Shown one piece after another: positions 31,943 through 40,936 of a stretch of DNA of 64,000 nucleotides (its first letter is position 1; each line of letters begins with the position of its first letter). Source of the DNA: Desulfobulbaceae bacterium. Its GTDB lineage: Bacteria; Desulfobacterota; Desulfobulbia; Desulfobulbales; SURF-16. Where the stretch lies: the NCBI GenBank assembly GCA_024637145.1, contig JAGXFQ010000016.1, forward strand, positions 1 to 64,000, written 5' to 3'. The notes beneath the pieces were generated by a model that worked only from the letters and a program-made list of their open reading frames with translations, was not told the origin of the DNA and did no database searches. Made by a program: the position numbers and the translations under genes.

Positions 31943-33637
31943 TCATCTGCCTGGGGGGTGCAGGGAGAGATTCTCTTCATCAACCACCAGGATTTCGCTG
32001 TGCTTTAAGGCACCCTTCTGGGTGTCCGCCAGGAAACAGATAAGGCGGGGGGTGCTGCCCTGATAGGGAAAGAGGGTCTGAAGGGCAGCCGGGCTAAAGA
32101 GGGCAAATTCCACCCGTTTGAAAAAGTGGTTGCGATTGGTGTGGCTGAAGTAGGGTGGCAGATTTTGCGGCAGCTGCTGGTAGAGGTGCTGCTTGTTCTT
32201 TTTCAGGTCCTGGCCGGGAAGATGGTCAGGCATTTTTCGGCGCCCTGAATAGAGCCAGCTCAACTGGAGAAGCTCTTCAAAGGTTTTTTGGTCAGGACGG
32301 CTCGGCGCTGTTTCAGCCAGGATGCGGCCCATGAACTCGTGGGTGGCGGCCTGGTTGAAGAAATTGTGGCTATGACAGACGGCAAGGAGCTTGGTGAAAA
32401 AGTGAAAGCCGTTTTCGCCTTGGTGCCGCAGATAGCTGAAGAGCGGTTTGAAGAAATGGCAGTTGTAGAATTTCTCCACACACTCCCCCAGCCAGTAATA
32501 ATGTTTGAGCCGTTCGTGGGATAGCCACCTGTTTTGCAGGAGTTCGTACGGGGGGTGGCGGCTGGCCACCATGGAAAACTCCTCCTGCTGCCGGGCCAGA
32601 GGGGTGTCGGGCAGGATTTTGAGGAGCCCCATCTGGATATAATGGGGGGAGAGATCAAAGAGATCATTGAAGGTCTGCTGGTACGATTCTTCTGTCTCCA
32701 GGGGGAGGCCCAGGATCAGGTCGACATGGAGATGAATGGCGTCAAGGTCGGCCAGCCTCTTGATGTTTTCCAGGGCCCTGCTGACCTGGCTTTTCCGGTT
32801 GACGGCGGCCAGGGTCGGCGGGTGGGTAGATTGCAGGCCGATTTCAAACTGAAACATGCCTGCCGGGACGGTGGTCAGAAGGTCGAACATCTCCTCGGTG
32901 AAGAGATCCGGTGAAATCTCAAAATGAAAAGAGGTGTCGGTTTCCAGGGAGAGGATATGGCGCCACAGAGCCAAGGTGCGCTGGGGCTGGGCATTGAAGG
33001 TCCGGTCAATAAAGCGGATGATCTGTGGCCGGTGCTGGAGAATCAGAGCCAGTTCCTGGCGCACCTGTCCAAGGTCCAGATGCCGCACGCCGGTCTCATG
33101 GGCGGAAAGACAGTAGGAGCAGGAGTATGGACAGCCCCGGGAGGACTCATAGTAGATATGGCGGTTGGCCAGGGGGCCGCAGAAATCAGCATCTCTGTAT
33201 GGCGAGGAAAAGGCAGGATTTTTTTGACATTGATACCTCTTTTTAAGCTGCTGCCGGCAGAGATCGGTGAAGAAAATATCCGGCAGACCTTCTGCCTCCC
33301 CGGTGATCAGCACCAGGTTGTCCAGGTCAAGGCCTTTTGCCACCTCCCCGGCCTCCGGGCCGCCGATGATAAGGGGAAGGTGGGGCTGCAGGAGGCTGAG
33401 GTCCTCAAGGAGGCGGCGGATAAAGGCACTGTTCCAGATATAGACAGAGAAACAGTAGCAGTCAGTTGCCGGGTCGGTTATCCGGGCCAGGGTTTCAAAA
33501 TAGCCATCGTTGATGGTGAACTGCTGGAGGGTGATCCGGGCCGCGGCGATTTTTTTTTCAAAAATCTGGCGCACATAAAAGAGGCTCAGGGTGGAATGTG
33601 TATAACGGCCGTTACAGCCGATCAGTTTAATATGCAT
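31943..33637 (-). CDS. B12-binding radical SAM protein
   Basis: The 564-residue protein combines an N-terminal B12-binding-like Rossmann domain (to about residue 150: MHIKLIGCNGRYTHSTLSLF ... LPLIIGGPEAG) with a radical SAM core containing SSRGCPYSCSYCLS (about 170-183), the CxxxCxxC cluster ligand motif, then RFIDRTFNAQP, FQFEIGLQSTHPPTL and LDLILGLPLETEESY-like segments. A C-terminal region of about 190 residues is of the DUF4080 type often found with this subclass. The substrate is unknown; such enzymes catalyse methylations or rearrangements. Only one gene, the TusA-like carrier, neighbours it on the same strand. Confidence 0.85.
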   Translation of the reverse strand: MHIKLIGCNGRYTHSTLSLFYVRQIFEKKIAAARITLQQFTINDGYFETLARITDPATDCYCFSVYIWNSAFIRRLLEDLSLLQPHLPLIIGGPEAGEVAKGLDLDNLVLITGEAEGLPDIFFTDLCRQQLKKRYQCQKNPAFSSPYRDADFCGPLANRHIYYESSRGCPYSCSYCLSAHETGVRHLDLGQVRQELALILQHRPQIIRFIDRTFNAQPQRTLALWRHILSLETDTSFHFEISPDLFTEEMFDLLTTVPAGMFQFEIGLQSTHPPTLAAVNRKSQVSRALENIKRLADLDAIHLHVDLILGLPLETEESYQQTFNDLFDLSPHYIQMGLLKILPDTPLARQQEEFSMVASRHPPYELLQNRWLSHERLKHYYWLGECVEKFYNCHFFKPLFSYLRHQGENGFHFFTKLLAVCHSHNFFNQAATHEFMGRILAETAPSRPDQKTFEELLQLSWLYSGRRKMPDHLPGQDLKKNKQHLYQQLPQNLPPYFSHTNRNHFFKRVEFALFSPAALQTLFPYQGSTPRLICFLADTQKGALKHSEILVVDEENLSLHPPGR

Positions 33638-33788
33638 TGCAGGTTGTCGGAAAAAGTATTCTCAAAAAAAAAGGGCAGGGCACCAGGATGGCAGGGAGAG
33701 CGGATATCTTTTCTCTTTCTACCATATCAGCCCCGTATCAGCCCCATCTTTCCCTTTGCATAATCAGGGGTATCCATGGTCTAAAAAC

Positions 33789-33818
33789 TTGACATTTTTC
33801 GTGCTGAATGAGTAGGAT
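33789..33818 (+). promoter_or_regulatory. Sigma-70-type promoter of the mla operon
   Basis: TTGACA at 33789-33794, spacer of 18 bp, TAGGAT at 33813-33818 (4 of 6 match to -10). The start codon of mlaE is 130 bp further on. Confidence 0.6.
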
Positions 33819-33949
33819 GACTCTCTCTGTTCTTATTGAAAAGAGTATGGTAATACCCTGTAAACAGTCTTTTTAAGAGTTTAACTTATCGCTGAAAGGA
33901 GTATTCTGGGGCATTTTTTTTTGGTCTGGAATATCTTGAGTCATATTTT

Positions 33950-34741
33950 ATGATTGTGCGCGCAATAGAGCAGTTGGGTGCAGGTGCCCTTTACCACGTC
34001 AGAGACCTCGGCCGCATGGCACGATTTCTCGGCTATAGCTTTGCCGGCTTTTTTAAGAGACCATTTCGCTTTGCTGAAGTCATCCGCCAACTTCGGCTTA
34101 TCGGGGTTAACTCCACGCCCCTCATTTTGTTCATCGGTCTTTTTACCGGCATGGTGCTTGGCCTCCAGGGCTATCATACCCTGAGCAAAGTGGGGATGGA
34201 GGGGACCCTGGGCATGCTCGTTTCCCTCAGCCTCATCAGGGAACTGGGTCCGGTGTTGACCGCCCTCATGGTTACCGGGCGGGCCGGTTCGGCCATGTGT
34301 GCCGAACTGGGCATCATGCGCAATTCCGAGCAGTTTGACGCCCTGGAGTGTATGGCCATTGATCCTTTTCGCTATCTGATCAGTCCCAAATACCTGGCCA
34401 TCCTCATTGCCATGCCCATTTTGACCATTCTCTTTGATCTCATCGGCATCTTCGGGGGATATCTCACCGGCGTTGTTTTGCTCGGCATCAATCCCGGCGC
34501 CTATATGAGTGGTATTGAGGTTAAGGTGCTTAACGAGGATATCACCCTGGGCCTCTACAAGTCGGTCTCCTTTGGCCTGCTCGTTGTTTGGATATGCACG
34601 GGCCGGGGCTATTTTGTCCAGAAGATCAAGGGGGCTGGTTTTGGTGCCGAAGCGGTGAGCAGGGTCACCACCCAGGCCGTGGTCTATACCTCCATCGCTG
34701 TCCTGCTCTGGAATTATCTGATCACGGCGGTATTCATATGA
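33950..34741 (+). CDS. mlaE: MlaE-family phospholipid ABC transporter permease
   Basis: The 263-residue inner-membrane protein is the permease of the Mla/YrbE lipid-transport system, which moves phospholipids between membranes to keep outer-membrane asymmetry. It has about five to six helices and the family core GLFTGMVLGLQGYHTLSKVG, RELGPVLTALMVTGRAGSAM and AELGIMRNSEQFDALECMAI. The stop overlaps the mlaF start (ATGA). It is first in an operon of E-F-D-A-C type, so it probably pairs with the downstream ATPase. Confidence 0.93.
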   Translation: MIVRAIEQLGAGALYHVRDLGRMARFLGYSFAGFFKRPFRFAEVIRQLRLIGVNSTPLILFIGLFTGMVLGLQGYHTLSKVGMEGTLGMLVSLSLIRELGPVLTALMVTGRAGSAMCAELGIMRNSEQFDALECMAIDPFRYLISPKYLAILIAMPILTILFDLIGIFGGYLTGVVLLGINPGAYMSGIEVKVLNEDITLGLYKSVSFGLLVVWICTGRGYFVQKIKGAGFGAEAVSRVTTQAVVYTSIAVLLWNYLITAVFI

Positions 34742-35505
34742 AACCGGCCATTCGTTTCGTGGATGTGGTAAAGAAATTTGACGATCAAGTGGTTCTTGAT
34801 CATGTCAATGTTGAATTTCAGAAGGGCAAGACCACGGTCATTGCCGGCGGCAGCGGTCAGGGGAAAAGTGTGGCTCTCAAGCTTATTCTGGGCCTCATGG
34901 AGCCGGACAGCGGTCAGATTTTTGTAGATGGCGTTGAGATTGGCAACCTGGATAGAAAAGAACTTGATGAGGTACGCTCTAAATTCGGCGTCCTTTTTCA
35001 AGGTTCGGCTCTGCTGGATTCAATGACTGTCTGGGAAAATATCGCTCTTCCTCTGCGGGAACGTACGAAAATAAGCAGGGACGAATTGATCAGCCGGGTG
35101 GATGACGCCTTGGCCCAGTTTGATTTAAGTGGCCATGGTGATAAATTCCCAGCCCAACTTTCCGGTGGCATGAGGAAGAGGGTAGGGCTTGCCCGCGCCA
35201 CCATGCTCCATCCGGAAATTATTCTTTTTGATGAACCGACCACGGGCCTTGATCCGCAGATCACCATGGATATCTACCGCCTTTTTTTCAGGACCCAGCA
35301 GCAATACGGCTTTACGTCCATCATCGTCAGTCATGATATCCCCAAGGTGTTTAATCTTGCTGACCAGGTGGTGATTTTGAATGACGGCAAGATGACCCTC
35401 TTTGAAAAGCCGGAGTTTATCCAGCATTCCACAGATCCTATGATTATGAAATTTGTCGAGCAAACCATGGGTGAGGTCTATACAAGTTCTGAGGAGCTTA
35501 AATGA
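34738..35505 (+). CDS. mlaF: MlaF-family phospholipid ABC transporter ATPase
   Basis: The protein of 255 residues is the nucleotide-binding subunit. Walker A is GGSGQGKSVALK, the signature is LSGGMRKRVGLARA and Walker B is ILFDEPTTGLD, with the switch His in VSHD. The start ATG at 34738 overlaps the mlaE stop codon, so the pair is translationally coupled. Its homologues work with MlaE, MlaD and MlaC; a MlaB-type STAS protein is not encoded in this operon. Confidence 0.94.
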   Translation: MKPAIRFVDVVKKFDDQVVLDHVNVEFQKGKTTVIAGGSGQGKSVALKLILGLMEPDSGQIFVDGVEIGNLDRKELDEVRSKFGVLFQGSALLDSMTVWENIALPLRERTKISRDELISRVDDALAQFDLSGHGDKFPAQLSGGMRKRVGLARATMLHPEIILFDEPTTGLDPQITMDIYRLFFRTQQQYGFTSIIVSHDIPKVFNLADQVVILNDGKMTLFEKPEFIQHSTDPMIMKFVEQTMGEVYTSSEELK

Positions 35506-35575
35506 TCTTCCCGGTTTTCTTCTCTGAAATATTCCAAGAAAAAAATGTATCCTTGTCAGGTGCGGGTGTTCGTTC

Positions 35576-36022
35576 ATGAAAAAAACACATTTTGATTTCA
35601 TTGTCGGCCTCTTTTTGTTGGTCGGATTTGGGGCATTCGGCTATATGACCACCCAATATGGGGAATTCTCTCTTTTTGAGTCAGGGAAATATTACGATGT
35701 CTCTGCTGAATTCAACAATGTGACCGGGCTGAAAGTAGGCGCCAGTGTCTCCATGGCCGGCGTGGATATCGGCAAGGTTTCCGGGATACGGCTCACTGAG
35801 AATTATATGGCCCATGTCACCCTCTATCTGGAAAAAAAGGTGAAGATTGCTGATGATGCCATTGCCTCCATAAAGACCCAGGGGATTATTGGCGATAAGT
35901 TTATCAAGATCAGTCAGGGCGGCTCAGAAGATTTTCTCAAAGATGGTGATTTTCTCTATGAGACGGAATCCACGGTTGATCTGGAAGATCTGATCAGTCA
36001 GTTTGTCTTTGGTAAGGTGTGA
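35576..36022 (+). CDS. mlaD: MlaD-family substrate-binding MCE protein
   Basis: The 148-residue protein has one N-terminal transmembrane helix (FDFIVGLFLLVGFGAFGYMT) and one MCE domain (KYYDVSAEFNNVTGLKVGAS, VSMAGVDIGKVSGIRL, KTQGIIGDKFIKISQGGSED). It is membrane-anchored with the domain in the periplasm, where it forms hexameric rings in the family. Length is near the usual 150-180 for MlaD. It begins 70 bp after mlaF and ends one base before mlaA. Confidence 0.92.
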   Translation: MKKTHFDFIVGLFLLVGFGAFGYMTTQYGEFSLFESGKYYDVSAEFNNVTGLKVGASVSMAGVDIGKVSGIRLTENYMAHVTLYLEKKVKIADDAIASIKTQGIIGDKFIKISQGGSEDFLKDGDFLYETESTVDLEDLISQFVFGKV

Positions 36023-36023
36023 G

Positions 36024-37037
36024 GTGGAGATTTCTTTTACGCCTCCATTGCGGCAAGGGTTGTGGCTCCTCTTGGTCGCCCTGACGTCTCTGCTTGCCCC
36101 TCCCTCTGCTGCTGCCGTGGATCTGGAGGCCCTGCTTGACGACGATTTCGGCGAGAATGAGGAACAGCTGGTTTTTGATCCCCTGGAGCCGGTGAACAGG
36201 GTTTTTTTTAGATTCAATGACCGCCTCTATTTCTGGGTTTTGAAGCCCGTGGGTAAGGTCTACACGGCTGTCCTTGCTGATGAGGATGTGCGGGGCGCTA
36301 TCAGCGCTGCTTTTCATAATATTCTGGCCCCGGTGCGGGTGGTGAACAACCTGCTGCAGGGCAAGATCCGGCAATCCGGGACCGAGGTGGCCCGATTTGC
36401 CATTAATACCGTGTTGGGTGCCGGTGGCCTGGGGGATCCGGCTGCCGTGGAATTCGGCCTGGCCAAGGCTGACGAGGATCTCGGGCAAACCCTGGGGTTT
36501 TACGGGCTGGGTGAAGGTATCTATCTCTGCTGGCCCTTCCTTGGTCCTTCCACGGCCCGGGATACGCTGGGTATGGCTGGTGATTATTTTCTTAACCCCC
36601 TCAATTATATCTTGGTCAACGAACCGCAAACCCAGGCTGGCCTCACTGCTTTGAAAGTGGAAAATACGGCCACTTTAAAAGGAAAAGAGTATGAGAGCCT
36701 GGTCCGTGAGGCTTTTGATCCCTATATTTCGGCCCGGGATATCTATTATCAGTATCGGCGGAATCTTATCACCGTCACTGTAGCTGCAGAGCACCAGGAC
36801 AAGGGGAGCAAGGGGGAGGGCGGACGTCCCCAGGAGCCGTGCCCGGAATTTTATGGTAAGGGGTTGTTTCACAATTTGCTAAAGGCAAGACAATATCAAC
36901 AATGTCTGAACAATATGGGGGCGAAGGCATCACTTCATCGCACGCAAAATATGGGGCGTGCCCTGTACAGGGTTACAGGGGATACCCGGCCTGCCTCAGA
37001 AGAGCAGGTGGCAATGGTGATGGATGTCGAGGAGTAA
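36024..37037 (+). CDS. mlaA: MlaA/VacJ-family protein without a lipobox
   Basis: The protein of 337 residues matches the MlaA/VacJ outer-membrane partner of the Mla pathway: FDPLEPVNRVFFRFNDRLYF, GGLGDPAAVEFGL and GPSTARDTLGMAGDYFLNPL. The signal peptide (LRQGLWLLLVALTSLLAPPS) ends in AAA without the Cys of a lipobox, so the protein is probably released or anchored differently from E. coli MlaA, a lipoprotein. The C-terminal 80 residues beyond the VacJ core (YYQYRRNLITVTVAAEHQDK onwards in short) are not recognised. GTG at 36024 is chosen since AAGGTG precedes it and it begins next to the mlaD stop. Confidence 0.88.
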   Translation: MEISFTPPLRQGLWLLLVALTSLLAPPSAAAVDLEALLDDDFGENEEQLVFDPLEPVNRVFFRFNDRLYFWVLKPVGKVYTAVLADEDVRGAISAAFHNILAPVRVVNNLLQGKIRQSGTEVARFAINTVLGAGGLGDPAAVEFGLAKADEDLGQTLGFYGLGEGIYLCWPFLGPSTARDTLGMAGDYFLNPLNYILVNEPQTQAGLTALKVENTATLKGKEYESLVREAFDPYISARDIYYQYRRNLITVTVAAEHQDKGSKGEGGRPQEPCPEFYGKGLFHNLLKARQYQQCLNNMGAKASLHRTQNMGRALYRVTGDTRPASEEQVAMVMDVEE

Positions 37038-37038
37038 T

Positions 37039-37686
37039 ATGAGACCTAACAAAAAGATACAGGGACTACAGTTCTTCCTTCTGGCTCTTTTTCTGCTTTG
37101 GCAGGGGACGGTGGCCTGGGCCACTGACCCCCAGGCCGCCATGCAGGAAACCGTTGAAAATGTTCTGGAGGTCCTCACTGATCCTGCTTTGGCGGGTGAG
37201 GCCCATTGGCAGGAGCGCCGCGAGCGGGTCTCCCAGGAGGTGGCCAAGCGTTTCAATTTTACCAAAATGGCACAAAGTGCTTTGGCCAGGGCCTGGCACG
37301 ACAGGAGTGCGGCTGAACAGGAGAAGTTTGTCACCCTTTTTAAGGAGCTCTTGAAGGACGCCTATGTGGATAGGCTGAAGACATACTCTGATGGCAATTA
37401 TAAGGTGGTTTTTGACAAGGTCCTGGTTCGGGGCACAAGGGCGGTGGTCAGCTCCCTTGTCATCCAGCAAGAGCAGAAAATTTCTGCTGCCTATAAGATG
37501 TACCAGGAGGGTGACGACTGGTTTGTCTATGATGTGGTGGTGGAAGGGGTCAGTCTGGTGAGTAATTACCGTAGTCAGTTTGGCAATATTATCCAAAAAG
37601 ATGGTTATGAGGAATTGGTGCGACGGCTGGAAAAAAAAATAGCAGAACCGCGAAACTCTGAAAACCCCAATGAGGAGTTGAGCTGA
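37039..37686 (+). CDS. mlaC: MlaC-family periplasmic phospholipid-binding protein
   Basis: The protein of 215 residues has a signal peptide (LQFFLLALFLLWQGTVAWA) and the Ttg2/MlaC domain with RFNFTKMAQSALARAW, FVTLFKELLKDAYVDRLKTY, and WFVYDVVVEGVSLVSNYRSQ. It would carry lipids across the periplasm between MlaA and the MlaFED complex. ATG at 37039 has GAGGAGTAAT upstream and starts one base after mlaA ends, so the genes are co-translated. A cyclic-nucleotide-binding-domain gene begins 1 bp after its stop. Confidence 0.92.
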   Translation: MRPNKKIQGLQFFLLALFLLWQGTVAWATDPQAAMQETVENVLEVLTDPALAGEAHWQERRERVSQEVAKRFNFTKMAQSALARAWHDRSAAEQEKFVTLFKELLKDAYVDRLKTYSDGNYKVVFDKVLVRGTRAVVSSLVIQQEQKISAAYKMYQEGDDWFVYDVVVEGVSLVSNYRSQFGNIIQKDGYEELVRRLEKKIAEPRNSENPNEELS

Positions 37687-37687
37687 T

Positions 37688-38143
37688 ATGAGCTGCAATC
37701 TGGTCAGCGATGAGGCCCTTGCCAGGAGTTTCCCCTATCTCCTGCCCGAGGAGTGCACTGTTTTATGTGGTTTCCTGGAATATAAAAAATGCGCCAAGGG
37801 TGAGATCTTTATCAACCAGGGTGATCCCGGCGATTTCATGGGCTTTTTGCTGACAGGAAGGCTGGCCATAAAGAAAGAAACCACTTTTCCGGGCAAGTTC
37901 GTCCTGGTGGCCATCCTGGAGGGCGGTTCTCTGGTGGGTGAGCTCTCGGTGGTGGAGTCAGCCCCCCGCACCGCGACGGTGGTGGCCATGGAAGAGAGCG
38001 AGATCCTCATCCTTCCCCACCTGAAAGCCCAAAAACTGCTGGAAGAAAATCCTCACCTGGGCATGGAGCTGTTAAAGAATGTTATCAGCGTCTTGGGTAC
38101 CAGGCTGCAACGATCTACCGCCAGGCTGGCCAAGTTGCTCTAA
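37688..38143 (+). CDS. Cyclic-nucleotide-binding-domain protein at the end of the mla operon
   Basis: The 151-residue protein is a single Crp-like cNMP-binding domain, with GEIFINQGDPGDFMGFLLTG, GGSLVGELSVVESAPRTATV (phosphate-binding cassette region; the Glu and Arg expected to hold cyclic nucleotide are present) and EILILPHLKAQKLLEENPHL. There is no DNA-binding helix-turn-helix, so it is not a classical transcription factor. It takes the position where other mla operons have the STAS protein MlaB, and its stop is followed by a 200-bp gap. It may sense a nucleotide and affect transporter activity; this is inference. Confidence 0.75.
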   Translation: MSCNLVSDEALARSFPYLLPEECTVLCGFLEYKKCAKGEIFINQGDPGDFMGFLLTGRLAIKKETTFPGKFVLVAILEGGSLVGELSVVESAPRTATVVAMEESEILILPHLKAQKLLEENPHLGMELLKNVISVLGTRLQRSTARLAKLL

Positions 38144-38186
38144 GGGTCCTCTTAGCCGAAGACACCACTTTCCTGCTATAAAAAGC

Positions 38187-38215
38187 TTGACATATTTTGC
38201 GCTTTTTCTTAATTT
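38187..38215 (+). promoter_or_regulatory. Sigma-70-type promoter upstream of rpmF
   Basis: TTGACA (38187-38192), exact 17-bp spacer, TAATTT (38210-38215). The start codon of rpmF is 131 bp away. Confidence 0.65.
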
Positions 38216-38345
38216 AGGGCGCTTCTTAGGGTATTTTGATTCGTTGCCCTGGAGGCGTCGGCACGATCCCGGCTTGAAAAAAGAAATGCAATGGGCTTAG
38301 CGCCTGTTACGTATGTATAGATTATATCGTTACGGAGAAGAGATA

Positions 38346-38534
38346 ATGGCCTTACCTAAAAGAAGAAAATCCTATTCAAAGACCCATATGGGTCGGTCCC
38401 ATCACGCCCTTGTTGCTCCCAATGTCGGCGTTTGCAGTCATTGTGGCGAGCCTAAAATGCCCCACCGTCTCTGCGGCAGCTGCGGCACGTATAAGGGGCG
38501 GGAAGTTATCTCCCTTGGCGAAGATCTTGCCTAG
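38346..38534 (+). CDS. rpmF: Ribosomal protein L32
   Basis: The protein of 62 residues begins MALPKRRKSYSKTHMGRSHH, the standard L32 opening, and has a zinc ribbon with CSHCGEPKMPHRLC and CGTY positions. GGAGAAGAG lies before the ATG. In many proteobacteria a DUF177 gene (yceD) precedes rpmF; none is found here. A terminator at 38565-38602 lies between rpmF and plsX, so part of the transcript probably stops there. Confidence 0.96.
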   Translation: MALPKRRKSYSKTHMGRSHHALVAPNVGVCSHCGEPKMPHRLCGSCGTYKGREVISLGEDLA

Positions 38535-38564
38535 GCAAGTTTGCTCCCCCCGGTCTGTTTTTAT

Positions 38565-38602
38565 CCCTGAAGATTGCTTTCGGTCTTCAGGGTTTTTTTT
38601 TC
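38565..38602 (+). terminator. Rho-independent terminator after rpmF
   Basis: CCCTGAAGA at 38565-38573 pairs with TCTTCAGGG at 38584-38592 and is followed by nine or more T. Confidence 0.85.
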
Positions 38603-38884
38603 TTGTTTCTGCGCCCTTTTCAGGCAGAAAAAAGAGTCTAACCACCTGTTTTGACTTGTGCGGCTCTCTGTTTGGGGGTATTTTCTTCCCTGCATGAGAA
38701 TCGGTACAGGCTTGTCTTTTCCCTAAGGTTCTCTTTGACTTCTTTGTTTCCCTTTGCCCTGGTGATGTGAAACATCTAGGCCGTTTTGGACGGTGGAGTC
38801 AGCAGGGTGTGGTTCCTGTGATGATACAGGGCGCCCCCTCGATTTGCTTAACCTCTAAAAGTTTTCTCATTTTGGTGAGTTCAC
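38603..38884. other. Leader region of plsX
   Basis: 282 bp without a gene. The promoter of the plsX-fabH operon should lie here; no unambiguous -35/-10 pair was found. Confidence 0.4.
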
Positions 38885-39910
38885 GTGCATATTGCTCTTG
38901 ATGTCATGGGTAGTGACCGGGGCGCGGAGGAGTTGGTTTCCGGCGCACTTCAGGCAGTACACGAAAGTTCTATCAAAATCACCTTGGTGGGTGATGGGGA
39001 AGCAATCTCTTCTGCTCTTGCCGGCCGGCAGCCCAATGCCGCTCTTTCTGTTTTTCCCACCACCCAGGTGGTGGATATGGGGGACAGCCCCATCGACGCC
39101 ATTCGGAAAAAGAAAGATTCCTCAATGGTCCGCGCCTTTGAACTCCTGAAAGACCATAAGGTCGATGCCGTGGTCAGCGCCGGTAATTCCGGGGCAGTCA
39201 TGGCCTCGGCCATTAAATTCCTGGGCCGTCTTCAGCATATCAGCAGACCGGCCATCGCATCTGTGTTCCCCACCTTGAAAGGTCCCGTGGTCATGGCGGA
39301 TGTCGGCGCCAATGTCGACTGTCGTCCCAGGCATCTCTACCAGTTCGGGGTTATGGCCTCTGCTTTCGCCAAGATCATGTTTGGTATCTCGGCACCCAGG
39401 GTCGGTCTGCTCAGCATAGGAGAGGAAGGCGGCAAGGGCAATGCCCTGATCAAGAAAACCCATGAACTGCTCTCCGCCAGTAACCTTAATTATATCGGCA
39501 ACGTGGAAGGTAGCGATATCTTTCACGGCGATGTTGATGTCATTGTCTGCGATGGCTTTGTGGGAAATGTCTGCCTTAAGCTCAGCGAAGGGTTGTCCGA
39601 GGCGGTGCTTACCATGCTCCGCGATGAGATCTCCAAGACCTTCAAGGCCAAAATGGGATATTTCCTGGCCAAAGATGCCTTTGGTGCCTTCAGGAAGCGG
39701 GTGGATTATGCCGAGTATGGCGGAGCCCCGCTGCTGGGACTTAACGGGGCCGCCATTATCTGTCATGGCCGCTCCAGTGCCAAGGCCATTAAGAATGCCC
39801 TTCTGGTTGCGGATGAATTAACAGCCAATCGCGTCAATGATCATATCCTTGCTGCCCTGGCCCTGGATGAGGCCGGTCTGGACTGCCTTGATGGGGAGGA
39901 GGGACAGTGA
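38885..39910 (+). CDS. plsX: Phosphate acyltransferase PlsX
   Basis: The 341-residue enzyme makes acyl-phosphate from acyl-ACP for phospholipid synthesis. It starts MHIALDVMGSDRGAEELVSG, the family opening with GTG as start codon and GGTGAG upstream. Landmarks include VVSAGNSGAVMASAIKFLGR, RPAIASVFPTLKGP, FHGDVDVIVCDGFVGNVCLK and ADVGANVDCRP. Length matches the family (about 340). fabH overlaps its stop by 4 bp (GTGA). Confidence 0.96.
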   Translation: MHIALDVMGSDRGAEELVSGALQAVHESSIKITLVGDGEAISSALAGRQPNAALSVFPTTQVVDMGDSPIDAIRKKKDSSMVRAFELLKDHKVDAVVSAGNSGAVMASAIKFLGRLQHISRPAIASVFPTLKGPVVMADVGANVDCRPRHLYQFGVMASAFAKIMFGISAPRVGLLSIGEEGGKGNALIKKTHELLSASNLNYIGNVEGSDIFHGDVDVIVCDGFVGNVCLKLSEGLSEAVLTMLRDEISKTFKAKMGYFLAKDAFGAFRKRVDYAEYGGAPLLGLNGAAIICHGRSSAKAIKNALLVADELTANRVNDHILAALALDEAGLDCLDGEEGQ

Positions 39911-40890
39911 GCCGGCGGGCCTCCATACTGGCCACCGGCTCCCATGTGCCGGCCCGGATCCTCTCCAATGAGGATCTCGAGAAGATAGTGGATACTTCGG
40001 ATGAGTGGATTGTCAGCCGGACCGGGATCAAAACCCGCCATATTTCCGGCCCCGGCGAGTACACCTCTGTCCTGGCCAGCCGGGCGGCAGCCAACACCCT
40101 GGCGGCTGCCGGGCTGGCGGCTACTGAGATAGATATCCTCATTGTTGCCACTGTGAGTGCGGAAATGACAATGCCCTCCTGCGCCTGTCTGGTGCAGAAG
40201 GAACTGGGCGCAATCAAGGCCTTTGCCTTTGATATTAATGCCGCCTGTTCCGGTTTTATCTACGGTCTCAGTGTGGCGGAAAAATATATCCTCGCCAATC
40301 CCCAGCTCAAGGTCATGGTCATCGGTGCGGAGACCTTGTCCACCCGGGTCAATTGGCAGGACCGCAATACCTGTGTCCTTTTCGGCGATGCTGCCGGGGC
40401 CGTGCTCCTGGGCAGCAGTGATCAGGGTGACGGCATTGTTGCAGAGAAACTCTTTTCCGACGGCACTCTCTATAATCTGCTTTATATGGACGGGGCCCAG
40501 AGCCTGAATCCTGCCCTGCGCAACGAGGAGTTTGAAGGCTCCTTGATCAAGATGGTGGGCCGGGATGTCTTTAAGTACGCGGTCAATGCCATGGAAAATG
40601 CCGTACGGGCGGTTTTGGCTCAGGCCGGGGTGGCCATTGATGAGGTGCGTCTGGTGGTGCCCCATCAGGCGAATATCCGCATCATCAATAAGTTGACCCA
40701 AAAGCTGGGTGTTGATCCTGAAAAAGTCTACATTAATGTCACCAAGTATGGTAATACTTCCGCGGCTACCATCCCCCTGGCCCTGGATGAGGCCAATCGG
40801 GAGGGTCGTTTGCAGTCAGGCGACTATGTAATTCTGTGTGCCTTTGGTGGCGGTTTCACCTGGGGAGCAACATTGATAAAATGGCAGTGA
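39907..40890 (+). CDS. fabH: 3-oxoacyl-ACP synthase III (KAS III)
   Basis: The 327-residue enzyme condenses acetyl-CoA with malonyl-ACP and starts each fatty acid chain. The catalytic Cys is in FDINAACSGF, the catalytic His in VVPHQANIRI and the Asn in YGNTSAATIPLAL; RTGIKTRHISG matches the substrate CoA loop. A GTG start overlaps the plsX stop. It lies 46 bp before the acyl-CoA dehydrogenase gene, an unusual guest in a fatty acid synthesis operon. Confidence 0.96.
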   Translation: MSRRASILATGSHVPARILSNEDLEKIVDTSDEWIVSRTGIKTRHISGPGEYTSVLASRAAANTLAAAGLAATEIDILIVATVSAEMTMPSCACLVQKELGAIKAFAFDINAACSGFIYGLSVAEKYILANPQLKVMVIGAETLSTRVNWQDRNTCVLFGDAAGAVLLGSSDQGDGIVAEKLFSDGTLYNLLYMDGAQSLNPALRNEEFEGSLIKMVGRDVFKYAVNAMENAVRAVLAQAGVAIDEVRLVVPHQANIRIINKLTQKLGVDPEKVYINVTKYGNTSAATIPLALDEANREGRLQSGDYVILCAFGGGFTWGATLIKWQ

Positions 40891-40936
40891 GCCTTTTTTG
40901 CATAAGAGGCTTTTTTTATAAATTAAAGAGGAAGGG

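Noticed and set aside
31943-33763. Plus-strand frames opposite the radical SAM gene
   Set aside because: They overlap the CxxxCxxC gene on the minus strand and have no motifs.
38144-38345. yceD (DUF177) gene ahead of rpmF
   Set aside because: No frame of adequate length or motif in the 202 bp; this part is promoter and leader.
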